Source: an uncultured Porphyromonadaceae bacterium (lineage in GTDB: Bacteria; Bacteroidota; Bacteroidia; Bacteroidales; Paludibacteraceae). From it: a stretch of 11,444 nucleotides of DNA. The DNA lies in contig CALEJM010000235.1 of assembly GCA_937898265.1 (NCBI GenBank), positions 1-11,444 on the forward strand, in the 5' to 3' direction. Shown in pieces: positions 1 through 7,658 of the stretch. Both the position numbers and the translations under genes were made by a program. Under the pieces are notes generated by a model, which was not told the origin of the DNA, did no database searches, and saw only the letters and a program-made list of their open reading frames with translations. Every line of letters starts with the position of its first letter. Within the stretch, counting starts at the first letter, position 1.

Positions 1-114
1 CTGCAGCTTCGCCATATCGAGCTACCACAGGAACTCAAGGATGAGGCACTGCTCATCGTGAGCGAACGACGCATGGGCAACCACACCAACAATACCGTTA
101 ACGCAAATAAATAG
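1..114 (+). CDS. 3' end of an unrecognised gene (partial)
   Basis: Frame 1 is open from the window edge to a TAG at 112-114 and gives the last 37 residues of a protein, containing ELPQELKDEALLIVSER and ending in a polar Asn/Thr-rich tail (HTNNTVNANK). Frame 2 closes early, at about position 60. The stop lies 6 bases before the sufE start codon, so the two genes are probably co-transcribed. The fragment is too short and too bland for me to assign a family. It has no transmembrane or metal-binding motif. Confidence 0.6.
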   Translation: MQLRHIELPQELKDEALLIVSERRMGNHTNNTVNANK

Positions 115-120
115 ACTACA

Positions 121-543
121 ATGAATATCGAAGAACGTCAAGACGAGGTCATCGAGGAGTTCTCCCTCTATGACGATTGGATGGACCGCTATCAGTATCT
201 CGTGGAATTAGGCAATGCACTGCCTGAGATGCCAGAGACCGATAAGACCGAACAAAACCTGATTGAGGGCTGTCAGAGTAAGGTATGGCTCCCCGCTCAA
301 TATAATAACGGTGTGATGACCTATCAAGGCGACAGCGACGCTATCATCGTAAAGGGTATCGTATCGCTGCTGATTAAGGTGCTCTCAGGTGCAACAGCCG
401 ACGAGATTATCAAGTCGGATCTCCACTTCATCGACGCCATTGGACTCAAGGAACATCTCTCTCCAACACGCTCCAACGGTCTCGCCGCCATGGTGAAACA
501 GATGCGACTCTACGCCATCGCCTACAAAGCCAAAAACGAATAA
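121..543 (+). CDS. sufE: SufE family sulfur acceptor protein
   Basis: SufE-type proteins accept the persulfide sulfur from a cysteine desulfurase (SufS) and pass it on for iron-sulfur cluster assembly in the cytoplasm. The 140-residue length is normal for the family. The hallmark sequence EGCQSKVWL is present with the acceptor cysteine at residue 51, and the C-terminal half (IGLKEHLSPTRSNGL, then a helix) also fits the family. The ATG at 121 is chosen because it follows the upstream stop by 6 bases and starts the conserved N-terminal helix. No sufS, sufB, sufC or sufD is visible next to it; the only upstream neighbour is the unidentified fragment at 1-114. The gene ends just before a strong terminator. 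Confidence 0.92.
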   Translation: MNIEERQDEVIEEFSLYDDWMDRYQYLVELGNALPEMPETDKTEQNLIEGCQSKVWLPAQYNNGVMTYQGDSDAIIVKGIVSLLIKVLSGATADEIIKSDLHFIDAIGLKEHLSPTRSNGLAAMVKQMRLYAIAYKAKNE

Positions 544-560
544 TTCAAGAATTGAAAGAT

Positions 561-600
561 AAAAAAAGACTGAGCCCTTCAAGAGGACTCAGTCTTTTTT
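561..600. terminator. Bidirectional rho-independent terminator
   Basis: A perfect GACTGAG (568-574) / CTCAGTC (588-594) stem is flanked by a run of A on the left (561-567) and of T on the right (595-600), so it works as a hairpin plus U-tract on either strand. It lies between convergent sufE (+) and the VOC gene (-), which both end here. Confidence 0.9.
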
Positions 601-620
601 AGTATCAAGAATTGATTTTA

Positions 621-1679
621 CTAGTCTTTGACGCGGAGAAAGCGGAGTGCTTTGGTCACCATGCGTGGAAGAGGTTTCTTTGGATCTTTGCCTTTAAGAT
701 GGAGGTAGATACCGAGTTTCTTGATTACAGGAATTTTGAATGTCTCGACGAACTCGATGAGTGTGCCATCTGGATCCTCCACGTAGGTGAAATGACCATC
801 TGCCTCGCCCATCTGGAAGTCGGCACCAGAGTCGCAGACAAAAGGATGTCCGATAGCCTCAGCATCGCGACGAACAGCTTCCATATTACGTACGTCAAAG
901 CAAAGGTGGATAAAGCCAGGATCGCCCCACCAACGGTTAGCATAAATCTTTTTCATCGGTTCAAAGGCTTGAACCAACTCGATGTAGGAAGTACCCATGA
1001 TTTCACACAAGGGACCTTGCATTGGCTTTGAGGTAGTGAGACGAACACGACGCAACTTGCGGTTGCCGCCTGGAACGGCAGCAAAGTCAGCAAAAACGTC
1101 AGTCTGGTCGTAGATAACCTTGTCGTAGCCAAGGAGTGTGCCGTAGAAAGTGATAGACTTATCCATATCGCTGACACCGAGAACAGCACCACCAGCACCA
1201 CCAGTCATAGCACCAGTCTCCACGAAGCAGTAGTCATCCTCTTCAACGTCAAAGATATTGCCGTAAGGGTCTTTCACGAAGAAGTGAGCAATGCCAGCAG
1301 GATTTTTGACGATATCGCCAAGGATTTCAATATTAGGCTGTTTCTTAAGATGTGTCAGTGCGTTGTTGATATTAGCACATTTGATCTTGCCGATTTCAAT
1401 GCCGTAGTCACCCAACTCCACAGGTTGTTCAATCCAGCGCAACTCACGGTGCATAGGCTGCCAGATTTCGAAACCGCCGCCACCTTTGAGGTTGACAGCA
1501 AGGATAGCCCAGCGGTCTTGTGGTTTACCACCGGTATAAGGCAACATCCTCTCTGCCGTTCCCTCGGCGTCAAGAATCTTGATATCGCAACCAAAAGCGT
1601 GACGGTACCACGCGAAGGCTTCGTTGACGTTAGGAATGCCGATGCCAATCTGCTGCATTCCACAGATGATTTTTTCCAT
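621..1679 (-). CDS. VOC superfamily protein, two tandem glyoxalase-like domains
   Basis: This 352-residue cytoplasmic protein is made of two vicinal-oxygen-chelate domains, roughly residues 5-147 and 163-314. Each ends in a typical VOC strand (DPYGNIFDVEE and DPDGTLIEFVE). The family covers glyoxalase I, extradiol dioxygenases and related metal enzymes; the substrate cannot be told from the sequence. Domain 2 keeps plausible metal ligands E234, H258 and E309. In domain 1 the usual first-strand histidine appears to be glutamine (Q9), so that domain may not bind metal. The ATG at 1679 is preferred: it begins the first beta strand (MEKIICGMQQIGIGI). A longer in-frame reading from 1718 would overlap the SDR gene upstream and add an unconserved-looking leader. 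It is the last gene of the long operon. Confidence 0.85.
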   Translation of the reverse strand: MEKIICGMQQIGIGIPNVNEAFAWYRHAFGCDIKILDAEGTAERMLPYTGGKPQDRWAILAVNLKGGGGFEIWQPMHRELRWIEQPVELGDYGIEIGKIKCANINNALTHLKKQPNIEILGDIVKNPAGIAHFFVKDPYGNIFDVEEDDYCFVETGAMTGGAGGAVLGVSDMDKSITFYGTLLGYDKVIYDQTDVFADFAAVPGGNRKLRRVRLTTSKPMQGPLCEIMGTSYIELVQAFEPMKKIYANRWWGDPGFIHLCFDVRNMEAVRRDAEAIGHPFVCDSGADFQMGEADGHFTYVEDPDGTLIEFVETFKIPVIKKLGIYLHLKGKDPKKPLPRMVTKALRFLRVKD

Positions 1680-1692
1680 AGTAAGTGATGTA

Positions 1693-2481
1693 TTAAGTTG
1701 CAGACACTTTGCGGGCAAGTTTGAAGAAGAGTGGCGGACACCATTTCTTGATGTAGACCATCAGCAGCTCGACGCCCCCAATGAGTTTGCGATGTTTATG
1801 TTTTGCGATTGCTTTCAACGCCTGCTGGGCACATTTCTCAACGGAGATGCCGTTGGCTTGACCATCGTCCATCTTATTATAGGCAGCACCGTCGGCAAGG
1901 ATAGCGCTCTTGCTGATTGGAGTGTTGATACGGCCCGGAATCAGGAAGGTGACAGAGAGGTGCTCGTTTTCCAACTCCAGCGATTCGAAAAAGCCAAATA
2001 AGGCGTGCTTGGACGCACAATAGGCCGAGCGGAGCGGGAAGCCAAAGAGACCCGAGATGGAAGAGGTAACGGCAATATGGGTGCGATGACTGCGTAGACT
2101 CTCCAGACGTTTGACAAAGAGAACAGGACCGAAGTAGTTGGTCTGCATGATCTGCTCATCAACCTCAAAGGCGGTCTCAAGGGTCATGGCGCGCTGTGAG
2201 ACACCAGCATTAAGTACGATGTAGTCAAAAGGATGCTCACGGCGGTTGCAGTCGGCAGCAAACTGCTCAATTGACTGACGGTTGGCCATATCCAACGCAA
2301 CAGCCTCGGCAGCAGGTGCACCAAGTTGACGGCAGCGGTCGGCAACGGCTTGCAGTTTATCAAGACTGCGCGCTGCCAACACAAGATAGGCACCCTCTTT
2401 GGCAAAAGCCAACGCCATGGCTTCGCCGATGCCAGAACTGGCGCCTGTTATCAAGATATGTTTGTTGTTGAAACTATCCAT
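1693..2481 (-). CDS. Short-chain dehydrogenase/reductase (SDR)
   Basis: This 262-residue classical SDR has an N-terminal Rossmann fold with the cofactor motif TGASSGIG (residues 12-19). NAG follows at 91-93, and the catalytic set is N115, S141, Y154 and K158 in YCASK. The basic residue in AARS (R38) after the second strand hints at NADP(H) preference, which is inference. The hydrophobic, basic C-terminus (LLMVYIKKWCPPLFFKLARK) resembles membrane-associated SDRs of the DHRS7 type, so it may sit at the inner face of the membrane and act on a lipid or isoprenoid; the substrate is unknown. It begins 2 bases after the murI stop and is followed by the VOC gene after 13 bases, so all three are probably one transcript. 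Confidence 0.9.
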   Translation of the reverse strand: MDSFNNKHILITGASSGIGEAMALAFAKEGAYLVLAARSLDKLQAVADRCRQLGAPAAEAVALDMANRQSIEQFAADCNRREHPFDYIVLNAGVSQRAMTLETAFEVDEQIMQTNYFGPVLFVKRLESLRSHRTHIAVTSSISGLFGFPLRSAYCASKHALFGFFESLELENEHLSVTFLIPGRINTPISKSAILADGAAYNKMDDGQANGISVEKCAQQALKAIAKHKHRKLIGGVELLMVYIKKWCPPLFFKLARKVSAT

Positions 2482-2483
2482 AG

Positions 2484-3302
2484 CTAATCTTTTAATGAGA
2501 GATGTTGCACCTCGATGTCACGCTGTAGGAAAAGTGAAGCCGAATGACGGAACTTCTCAGCATTCTCTGTGGTATAGAAAGTGGTGGTGCCCCCTTTGGA
2601 ACAGAGGTTCTCAATCTCGGGGTGGCGTCGGAGATAGTCGGCAAGACTCTCAGCCACAATGCCGCCCTGCTCTATGACGGTGACACCGTCGGGGGTATAC
2701 TGTTTGATTTTATCTACAAGCAGTGGGTAGTGGGTGCAACCAAGAATCAAGGTATCGATGTTGTCGTGTTGCGCAAAGAGAAGGTCGAGATATTTCTTGA
2801 CGAAGTAATCGGCTCCATCGTCTCGATGCTCGTTGTTTTCGATGATTGGCACCCACATCGGACACGCCTGCTCCATCAGTTGAACCTGAGGACACATCTT
2901 GGCAAGTTCCAGTTTGTAGGAGTGAGACTGAATAGTTGCTTCTGTGGCCACCAGGCCTACCACGTTCGACTTTGTGAGCGCCTCAACAGCCTCTACCGTT
3001 GGACGGATTACGCCCAACACACGGCGGTCGGGTGCCAACGTTGGTAGGTCGTACTGCTGAATGCTCCTCAGCGCTTTGGCAGAAGCAGTGTTGCAGGCGA
3101 GGATGACGAGTTGACAACCGAGGTCGAAGAGGGTGCGCACACATTGCAACGTGTAGCTATAGACCACTTCGAAAGAGCGCGTACCATAAGGCATGCGGGC
3201 GTTGTCGCCCAGATAGACATAGTCGTATTGTGGCAACCGCTGCTGAATACGGTTCCAAATGGTGAGACCACCATAACCTGAATCGAAAATGCCTATTTTC
3301 AT
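2484..3302 (-). CDS. murI: Glutamate racemase
   Basis: MurI interconverts L- and D-glutamate in the cytoplasm and supplies the D-glutamate that MurD adds to the peptidoglycan stem peptide. The 272-residue protein shows the N-terminal IFDSGYGG (D7, S8), YLGDNARMPYG, and both catalytic cysteines: C70 in ILACNTAS and C189 in LGCTHYPLL. All expected motifs are intact and the length is normal. It starts 11 bases after the stop of the third skp gene and ends 2 bases before the SDR start codon, so it is embedded in the operon. Finding murI downstream of bamA and skp is the usual Bacteroidales arrangement. Confidence 0.97.
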   Translation of the reverse strand: MKIGIFDSGYGGLTIWNRIQQRLPQYDYVYLGDNARMPYGTRSFEVVYSYTLQCVRTLFDLGCQLVILACNTASAKALRSIQQYDLPTLAPDRRVLGVIRPTVEAVEALTKSNVVGLVATEATIQSHSYKLELAKMCPQVQLMEQACPMWVPIIENNEHRDDGADYFVKKYLDLLFAQHDNIDTLILGCTHYPLLVDKIKQYTPDGVTVIEQGGIVAESLADYLRRHPEIENLCSKGGTTTFYTTENAEKFRHSASLFLQRDIEVQHLSLKD

Positions 3303-3313
3303 GGGATTGGAGT

Positions 3314-3835
3314 TTATTTACTGTCGAGCACCTCTTGCACCAGTGCGTTAAGGTTGACACAACGCTTGGAGACGTAGAGTTCAGTGCCCTGATTGAATAC
3401 GTAGTCGATGCCGTTGTTCTCTGCTACCAGTCTGATGGCAGCATCAACACGACCGATAAGCGAAGCAAAGAGTTGCTCACGGAGTTGCGCTAGGTCTTCG
3501 GTATAGCGCTGTTTGAAGAGCACGAGTCGTTTCTCCAACTCGGTAATCTCGGTCATACGCGCGAGACGAATCGGTTCGCTCATGGATTTGCTGTTTTCAA
3601 CGTAGTGTTTTACCTTGCCGTTGTACTCTAATTCCATGCGTTGATACTCCTGTTCGTACTCCTTCTGACGGCTGGCAATCTGCTGCTCTGCCGCCTTGGC
3701 TTCGTCCTGGCTGCTGATGAGCTGCTGACGATTAACATAACCAATGCGTATTGGCATGAGCGAATCGGTGGTCTGCGCCGTCACGCCGAGCGGTAGTAGC
3801 AAGAGGAGGAGAATAAAGAGCTGTCGATGCTTCAT
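3314..3835 (-). CDS. OmpH/Skp family periplasmic chaperone, third copy
   Basis: This 173-residue exported protein has a signal peptide at residues 1-20 (cleavage probably TA|Q), a short first strand (IRIGYVNRQQL) that is the Skp/OmpH core motif, a long charged coiled-coil region (about residues 48-115) and a closing hydrophobic strand (DYVFNQGTELYV). Skp-type proteins hold unfolded outer-membrane proteins in the periplasm on their way to BamA. It is the most divergent of the three copies: it has an insertion (TTDSLMP) after the signal peptide and a Cys near the C-terminus. The ATG at 3835 is chosen because it starts a clean signal peptide; reading from 3871 would begin inside the preceding hairpin. 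It lies 11 bases upstream of murI. Confidence is high for the family, lower for a shared function. Confidence 0.85.
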   Translation of the reverse strand: MKHRQLFILLLLLLPLGVTAQTTDSLMPIRIGYVNRQQLISSQDEAKAAEQQIASRQKEYEQEYQRMELEYNGKVKHYVENSKSMSEPIRLARMTEITELEKRLVLFKQRYTEDLAQLREQLFASLIGRVDAAIRLVAENNGIDYVFNQGTELYVSKRCVNLNALVQEVLDSK

Positions 3836-3853
3836 TTCTATATAAATACAACA

Positions 3854-3881
3854 AAGACTACCCCTGTTCAAGAGTAGTCTT
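3854..3881 (-). terminator. Terminator-like hairpin between second and third skp genes
   Basis: A perfect 8-bp stem (3854-3861 with 3874-3881) has a 12-base loop. On the minus strand it is followed by a moderately U-rich stretch (TTGTTGTATTTAT). It occupies the 63-base gap (3836-3898) between two co-directional genes, so it could be a leaky terminator or an RNA-stabilising 3' end rather than a full stop. The U-tract is interrupted by G, which argues for partial termination. Confidence 0.55.
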
Positions 3882-3898
3882 CGTGGTGTTGGGTTTTA

Positions 3899-4405
3899 TT
3901 ATAAAATACCTAATTCTTTTTTCACTTGAGTGGAGACGTCAACAGCCATATCGCTCTTGTAGAGGATAGCGCCAGCGCCCATATCGAAGATGAATACGTA
4001 ACCATTTTTCTTGCCTACCTTATCGATGGCTTCGCGGATACGGTTATTAACAGGTTCAAGGAGTTCCATCTGTTTCTTTTGGCTCTCAGCTTGGAGAGTT
4101 TGAACAGCGGTTTGATAGCGTTGATAGAGTGATTGCAACTCTTCCTCAGTCACCTTGCGGATGGCATCGGTGAGTTTGTCTTTCTCTTGTTCCAATTTGT
4201 CGTATTTCTCGCTAATCTCTTTCTCCATGGCTTGAACGTACTCCATGTTGGTGGCGTTGTATTCAGCCATCACCTTTTCGATGCTATCCAACTCAGGCAT
4301 CAAAGTGAAAATCTCTTGAGCATTCACATAGCCGAATTTCATGCTTTGAGCACTTGCCCAAAAAGGGAGGATTGCCAATACGGCAATGATAAGTAATTTC
4401 TTCAT
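3899..4405 (-). CDS. OmpH/Skp family periplasmic chaperone, second copy
   Basis: This 168-residue protein has a signal peptide (residues 1-19, probable cleavage ASA|Q), the Skp core strand MKFGYVNAQEIF, a long Glu/Lys/Gln-rich helical coiled-coil (about 37-125) and a final beta element (NGYVFIFDMGAGAILY) that matches the C-terminal part of OmpH/Skp proteins. It is expected to act in the periplasm as a holdase for outer-membrane proteins delivered to BamA. It sits 31 bases after the first copy and is followed by a hairpin before the third copy. The three copies share architecture but little straightforward sequence identity by eye, so they are old paralogues rather than a recent duplication. 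Confidence 0.9.
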   Translation of the reverse strand: MKKLLIIAVLAILPFWASAQSMKFGYVNAQEIFTLMPELDSIEKVMAEYNATNMEYVQAMEKEISEKYDKLEQEKDKLTDAIRKVTEEELQSLYQRYQTAVQTLQAESQKKQMELLEPVNNRIREAIDKVGKKNGYVFIFDMGAGAILYKSDMAVDVSTQVKKELGIL

Positions 4406-4436
4406 TTTCTATTTTAATGTATAATTTATTACATAT

Positions 4437-4955
4437 TTATTTAGAGTAGCCAAGTTTGGCAAGGATGTCGTCGCTGACATCAATCTTTGGTGCTACAAAT
4501 ACCAGTCCGACGGTTGACGCCTTGTCGAGAATAATCTGATAACCTTTCTCGTTGCTGTATTCTTGCAAAGCGTTATAAATTTCGTCCTGGATAGGCTTCA
4601 TTAGACTTTCGCGCTTTTTGAACAAATCGCCGTCGGCGCCAAAGTATTTGCGCTTCAACTCGTTGGCCTGACGTTCTTTTTCCAAGATAGCTTCCTCGCG
4701 TTGGGTTTTCATCTCGGCTGAGAGGAACACCTGCTCGGTCTGATATGCCTTGTACATATTTTGTACTTCGGTGAGTTTGGCCTCAACTTCTTTCTGCCAT
4801 TTCTTGGACAACTGTGAGAGTTGCTCATTAGCTGTCTCGTAGGCAGGAACAGCCTTGAGGATATATTCCATGTCAATGACTGCCACTTTCTGGGCACTTA
4901 CGTTAATCACTCCAGCAAGGAGGAGTACGCACAATGAAACAAGGATCTTTTTCAT
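4437..4955 (-). CDS. OmpH/Skp family periplasmic chaperone, first copy
   Basis: This 172-residue protein carries a signal peptide (residues 1-21, cleavage probably VSA|Q), the core motif KVAVIDMEYILKAVP, an extended charged coiled-coil (about 38-115) and a C-terminal strand pair (GYQIILDKASTVGLVFV), all typical of OmpH/Skp. It lies directly behind bamA (48-base gap), the position where Bacteroidales usually carry their first ompH gene, which fits a role as chaperone for BamA clients in the periplasm. The start at 4955 gives the signal peptide directly. No separate promoter was seen in the gap, so it is likely to depend on the operon promoter. Confidence 0.9.
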   Translation of the reverse strand: MKKILVSLCVLLLAGVINVSAQKVAVIDMEYILKAVPAYETANEQLSQLSKKWQKEVEAKLTEVQNMYKAYQTEQVFLSAEMKTQREEAILEKERQANELKRKYFGADGDLFKKRESLMKPIQDEIYNALQEYSNEKGYQIILDKASTVGLVFVAPKIDVSDDILAKLGYSK

Positions 4956-5003
4956 ATTTTCTCTGTTTTGTTTTTCTCTTTGACTATCGTTGCGGCAAAA
5001 AGT

Positions 5004-7604
5004 TTAGAACTCTTGACCGAGTACGAAGGTGAACTGACTCTTTGAGTTTTCTCTTGAACCGTGGATAGCGTCGAAGCCGTAGCCCCAGTCAACACCTAAC
5101 AGACCAAACATTGGGAGGTAGACGCGAACGCCGACACCAGCAGAACGTTTGAGGTCGAATGGGTTGAACTCTTTGAAGTTGGCCCAACAGTTACCGGCCT
5201 CAAGGAACGCCAACGCCCAGATACAGGTGCTGCCTTGCATCATGATTGGGTAGCGCAACTCAACGGTGGCACGGGTGTAGAGGTTACCGTTGTAGTTACC
5301 TTTTTCGTTCAGCGGTGTCAAAGAGGAGGAGGCGTAGCCACGCAGACCAATCTGCTCTGAACCAACGGAGGTGTAACCCGACATACCGTCACCGCCGACG
5401 TAGAATTTCTCAAATGGTGAGATTTTGTCTTTGTTGTAGTGACCCAAGAAGCCGTATTCAAGACGTGCCATAAGCACAAGTTTCTCGTCGCGTGTAAGTG
5501 GTGTAAAGATTTTACCGCCAATCTTCCACTTGTGGTACTCAATCCATTTATATTTCTGAGCATCGGTTGCGGTGCTGTAGTCCACCTTATCCCACGCTGA
5601 ATAAGGAGGGGTAGCGCTCACAGAGAACGAGAAGGCTGAACCACGACGGGTGTAAATAGGGTTGTCGATGGAGTTGCGACCCAAAGTCAAGCTGAGCGAG
5701 AGGTTGTTGGCAATACCATCGGAGAATCCGTAGTAGTATGAGTACCAGTCTTTGAGGTTGAAATGCTGGTAGGAGAGTTCTCCATAGAGGGTGAAGTAGT
5801 CGTCAGGCCAGTTCAGACGTGTACCGATACCGATGTTGGCACCAAAGACGCGAACGTGCTTATTGGAGTCGTACTCCGGCGTCATGTAGTTGTTGTTGTA
5901 GCCGTAGTTGCCGCCATACTGATTATAATAGTAGTTGTAGCTATTATAATAGTTGTTGTTCATCGCATTGATGTAACGCTTGGAGAAGCCTGTCTGAACG
6001 GAGTAGTAGATACCCATGGAGAAGGAGTTCGGACGTTTACCGCCCAACCATGGCTCGTAGAACGAGAGGCTATAGTTTTGGTAGTATTTACCGTTGGTCT
6101 GCACCTTGAGGGCGAAGGTCTGACCCTCACCTTGAGGCACGATGCGATACATCTTAGGTTTGAAGAGGTTCTGAATGGCGAAGTTGGTGAACTTTACACC
6201 GACAGAGACAACAGGACCAGACTGACCCCAACCTGCCGAGAACTCAAATTGGTCGCTTGACTTGCTCTCAAGGTTATAGGTGAGGTCAACGGTGCCGTCT
6301 TCAACATTTGGCTGAACGTCGATGCCGTTGTAGAGTTTTTCTTCATTGAAGTATTGGAGTTGGGCGAGGTCGCGCAAGGAACGGATGATATCGCTCTGAC
6401 TGTAGAGCTGACCCGGACGGGTGCGCAACTCACGACGTACAACATGCTCGTAGACACGATCGTTACCTTTGATTTCCACCTTGTTGATGGTGGCAGGCTG
6501 ACCTTCATACATACGCATCTCAAAGTTGATGGTATCGCCATTGAACCCAACTTCGATAGGGTCGATGTTGAAGAAGAGATAGCCGCGGTCGCGATAGAGT
6601 GCGCCAACGGCATCTTCGTCTTGGTCAAGACGTTTCTCAAGGTGTTTCAGGTTGTAGGTGTCGCCTTTCTTGATATTGAGGTATCTATTGAGCAATTCGC
6701 TTGAGTAGAGGGTGTTGCCACTCCATGTGATATCACCGAAGTAGTATTTCTTACCTTCTTCAATCCACATGTAGAGGTTAACGTGCTCGTCATCAACTTT
6801 TGCCACACTATCTTTCAACATGATAGCATCGCGATAACCGATTTCGTTGTATTTAGCAATGACTGCTTTTTTGTCTTCCTCATAGGAGGACTTCACGAAT
6901 TTCTTTGAACGGAAGAAGTTCCACAACACAGCACGGTTGGTTTTCTTCATCGCACGGTCAATCTTATTGATTGTCAATGCTTCGTTGCCGATAACGAACA
7001 TCTGATTGACTTTGACCTTGGTCTTTTTGTCGACACTGATATCGAGGGTCACGCTGCCTGGGTTGGCAGGGTCTTTCTTTTGATAGATGAGTACGTCGGT
7101 ATTGAGGTAACCTTTTTCGGCAAAGTGTTTCTTGATGAGGATTTTCGAACGGTCGATGAGGTCGGGCGTTACCTGTGCGCCAACAGAGAGACCAGCCTGT
7201 GGCTCAACGTCTTCACGTTCGCCCTGACGCATGCCGAAGTAGTTGATTTTTGAGATACGTGGACGTTGTTTCAAGGCAATGGTAAGCCAGATACTGTCGC
7301 GGGCAATGCTGTCGGCATAGATTTTGACATCGGAGAAAAAGCCTTGCTTCCAGAAACGGTTGACGGCGCCAGAGATTTCGTTGCCTGGCACTTTGATGGT
7401 CTTGCCAACCGACAAGCCCGAGAAACTGATTAAGACGTAGTCTTCGTAGGTCTCAGAACCGGTTACCTTGATATCTGCAATGGTCAATGTTCGTGGCGCA
7501 CTGGCATAGTCGATTTCCATCAGGTTGATCTCTTGAGCAGAGAGCGACGTGACGGCTGTCAGCAGGGTCAGAACGATTGCTATGTGTTTAATACGTTGTT
7601 TCAT
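5004..7604 (-). CDS. bamA: BamA, outer-membrane protein assembly factor
   Basis: BamA is the central subunit of the BAM complex, which folds and inserts beta-barrel proteins into the outer membrane. The 866-residue protein has a signal peptide (1-23), five POTRA-like domains in the periplasm (about 42-115, 116-193, 198-283, 285-369, 372-447) and a C-terminal 16-stranded barrel (about 452-866). The conserved loop-6 motif appears as LRGY (754-757). The C-terminus ends in aromatic Phe within FTFVLGQEF, a typical barrel signal. An insertion at residues 546-578 is extremely rich in Asn and Tyr (11 of each in 33) and probably forms a surface loop. The ATG at 7604 starts the signal peptide directly, 54 bases after the uppS stop. 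The following skp genes encode its likely periplasmic partners. Confidence 0.97.
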   Translation of the reverse strand: MKQRIKHIAIVLTLLTAVTSLSAQEINLMEIDYASAPRTLTIADIKVTGSETYEDYVLISFSGLSVGKTIKVPGNEISGAVNRFWKQGFFSDVKIYADSIARDSIWLTIALKQRPRISKINYFGMRQGEREDVEPQAGLSVGAQVTPDLIDRSKILIKKHFAEKGYLNTDVLIYQKKDPANPGSVTLDISVDKKTKVKVNQMFVIGNEALTINKIDRAMKKTNRAVLWNFFRSKKFVKSSYEEDKKAVIAKYNEIGYRDAIMLKDSVAKVDDEHVNLYMWIEEGKKYYFGDITWSGNTLYSSELLNRYLNIKKGDTYNLKHLEKRLDQDEDAVGALYRDRGYLFFNIDPIEVGFNGDTINFEMRMYEGQPATINKVEIKGNDRVYEHVVRRELRTRPGQLYSQSDIIRSLRDLAQLQYFNEEKLYNGIDVQPNVEDGTVDLTYNLESKSSDQFEFSAGWGQSGPVVSVGVKFTNFAIQNLFKPKMYRIVPQGEGQTFALKVQTNGKYYQNYSLSFYEPWLGGKRPNSFSMGIYYSVQTGFSKRYINAMNNNYYNSYNYYYNQYGGNYGYNNNYMTPEYDSNKHVRVFGANIGIGTRLNWPDDYFTLYGELSYQHFNLKDWYSYYYGFSDGIANNLSLSLTLGRNSIDNPIYTRRGSAFSFSVSATPPYSAWDKVDYSTATDAQKYKWIEYHKWKIGGKIFTPLTRDEKLVLMARLEYGFLGHYNKDKISPFEKFYVGGDGMSGYTSVGSEQIGLRGYASSSLTPLNEKGNYNGNLYTRATVELRYPIMMQGSTCIWALAFLEAGNCWANFKEFNPFDLKRSAGVGVRVYLPMFGLLGVDWGYGFDAIHGSRENSKSQFTFVLGQEF
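5871..5969 (-). repeat. Asn/Tyr-rich low-complexity segment inside bamA
   Basis: Codons for residues 546-578 of BamA consist largely of AAC/AAT and TAC/TAT, giving 11 Asn and 11 Tyr in 33 residues, with several short clusters such as NNNYYNSYNYYYNQY. The DNA on the plus strand reads as imperfect repeats of GTAGTTGTT and ATAATAGT type. It falls between two predicted barrel strands, so the most likely location is an extracellular loop. Repeats of this kind can change length by slippage. Confidence 0.8.
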
Positions 7605-7658
7605 CCGTAATCTCTTTTTGGGATTCGCACAGCGATAAGTGCGTGCTAATCTTATATG

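Noticed and set aside
612..1031. 139-residue plus-strand open frame
   Set aside because: It lies fully antisense to the well-supported VOC gene, begins right after the sufE terminator and has no recognisable domain.
4417..4434. ATGTA/TACAT inverted repeat between the first and second skp genes
   Set aside because: Short arms in very A+T-rich spacer sequence; expected by chance.
5763..6260. 165-residue plus-strand open frame with a Val/Ile-rich stretch
   Set aside because: It is the complement of the Asn/Tyr codons of bamA; the hydrophobic run is a by-product of that bias, and no promoter or family match supports it.
7626..7643. CGCAC/GTGCG hairpin between uppS and bamA
   Set aside because: Only 5 bp with an 8-base loop and no U-tract; too weak to call a terminator or regulatory site.
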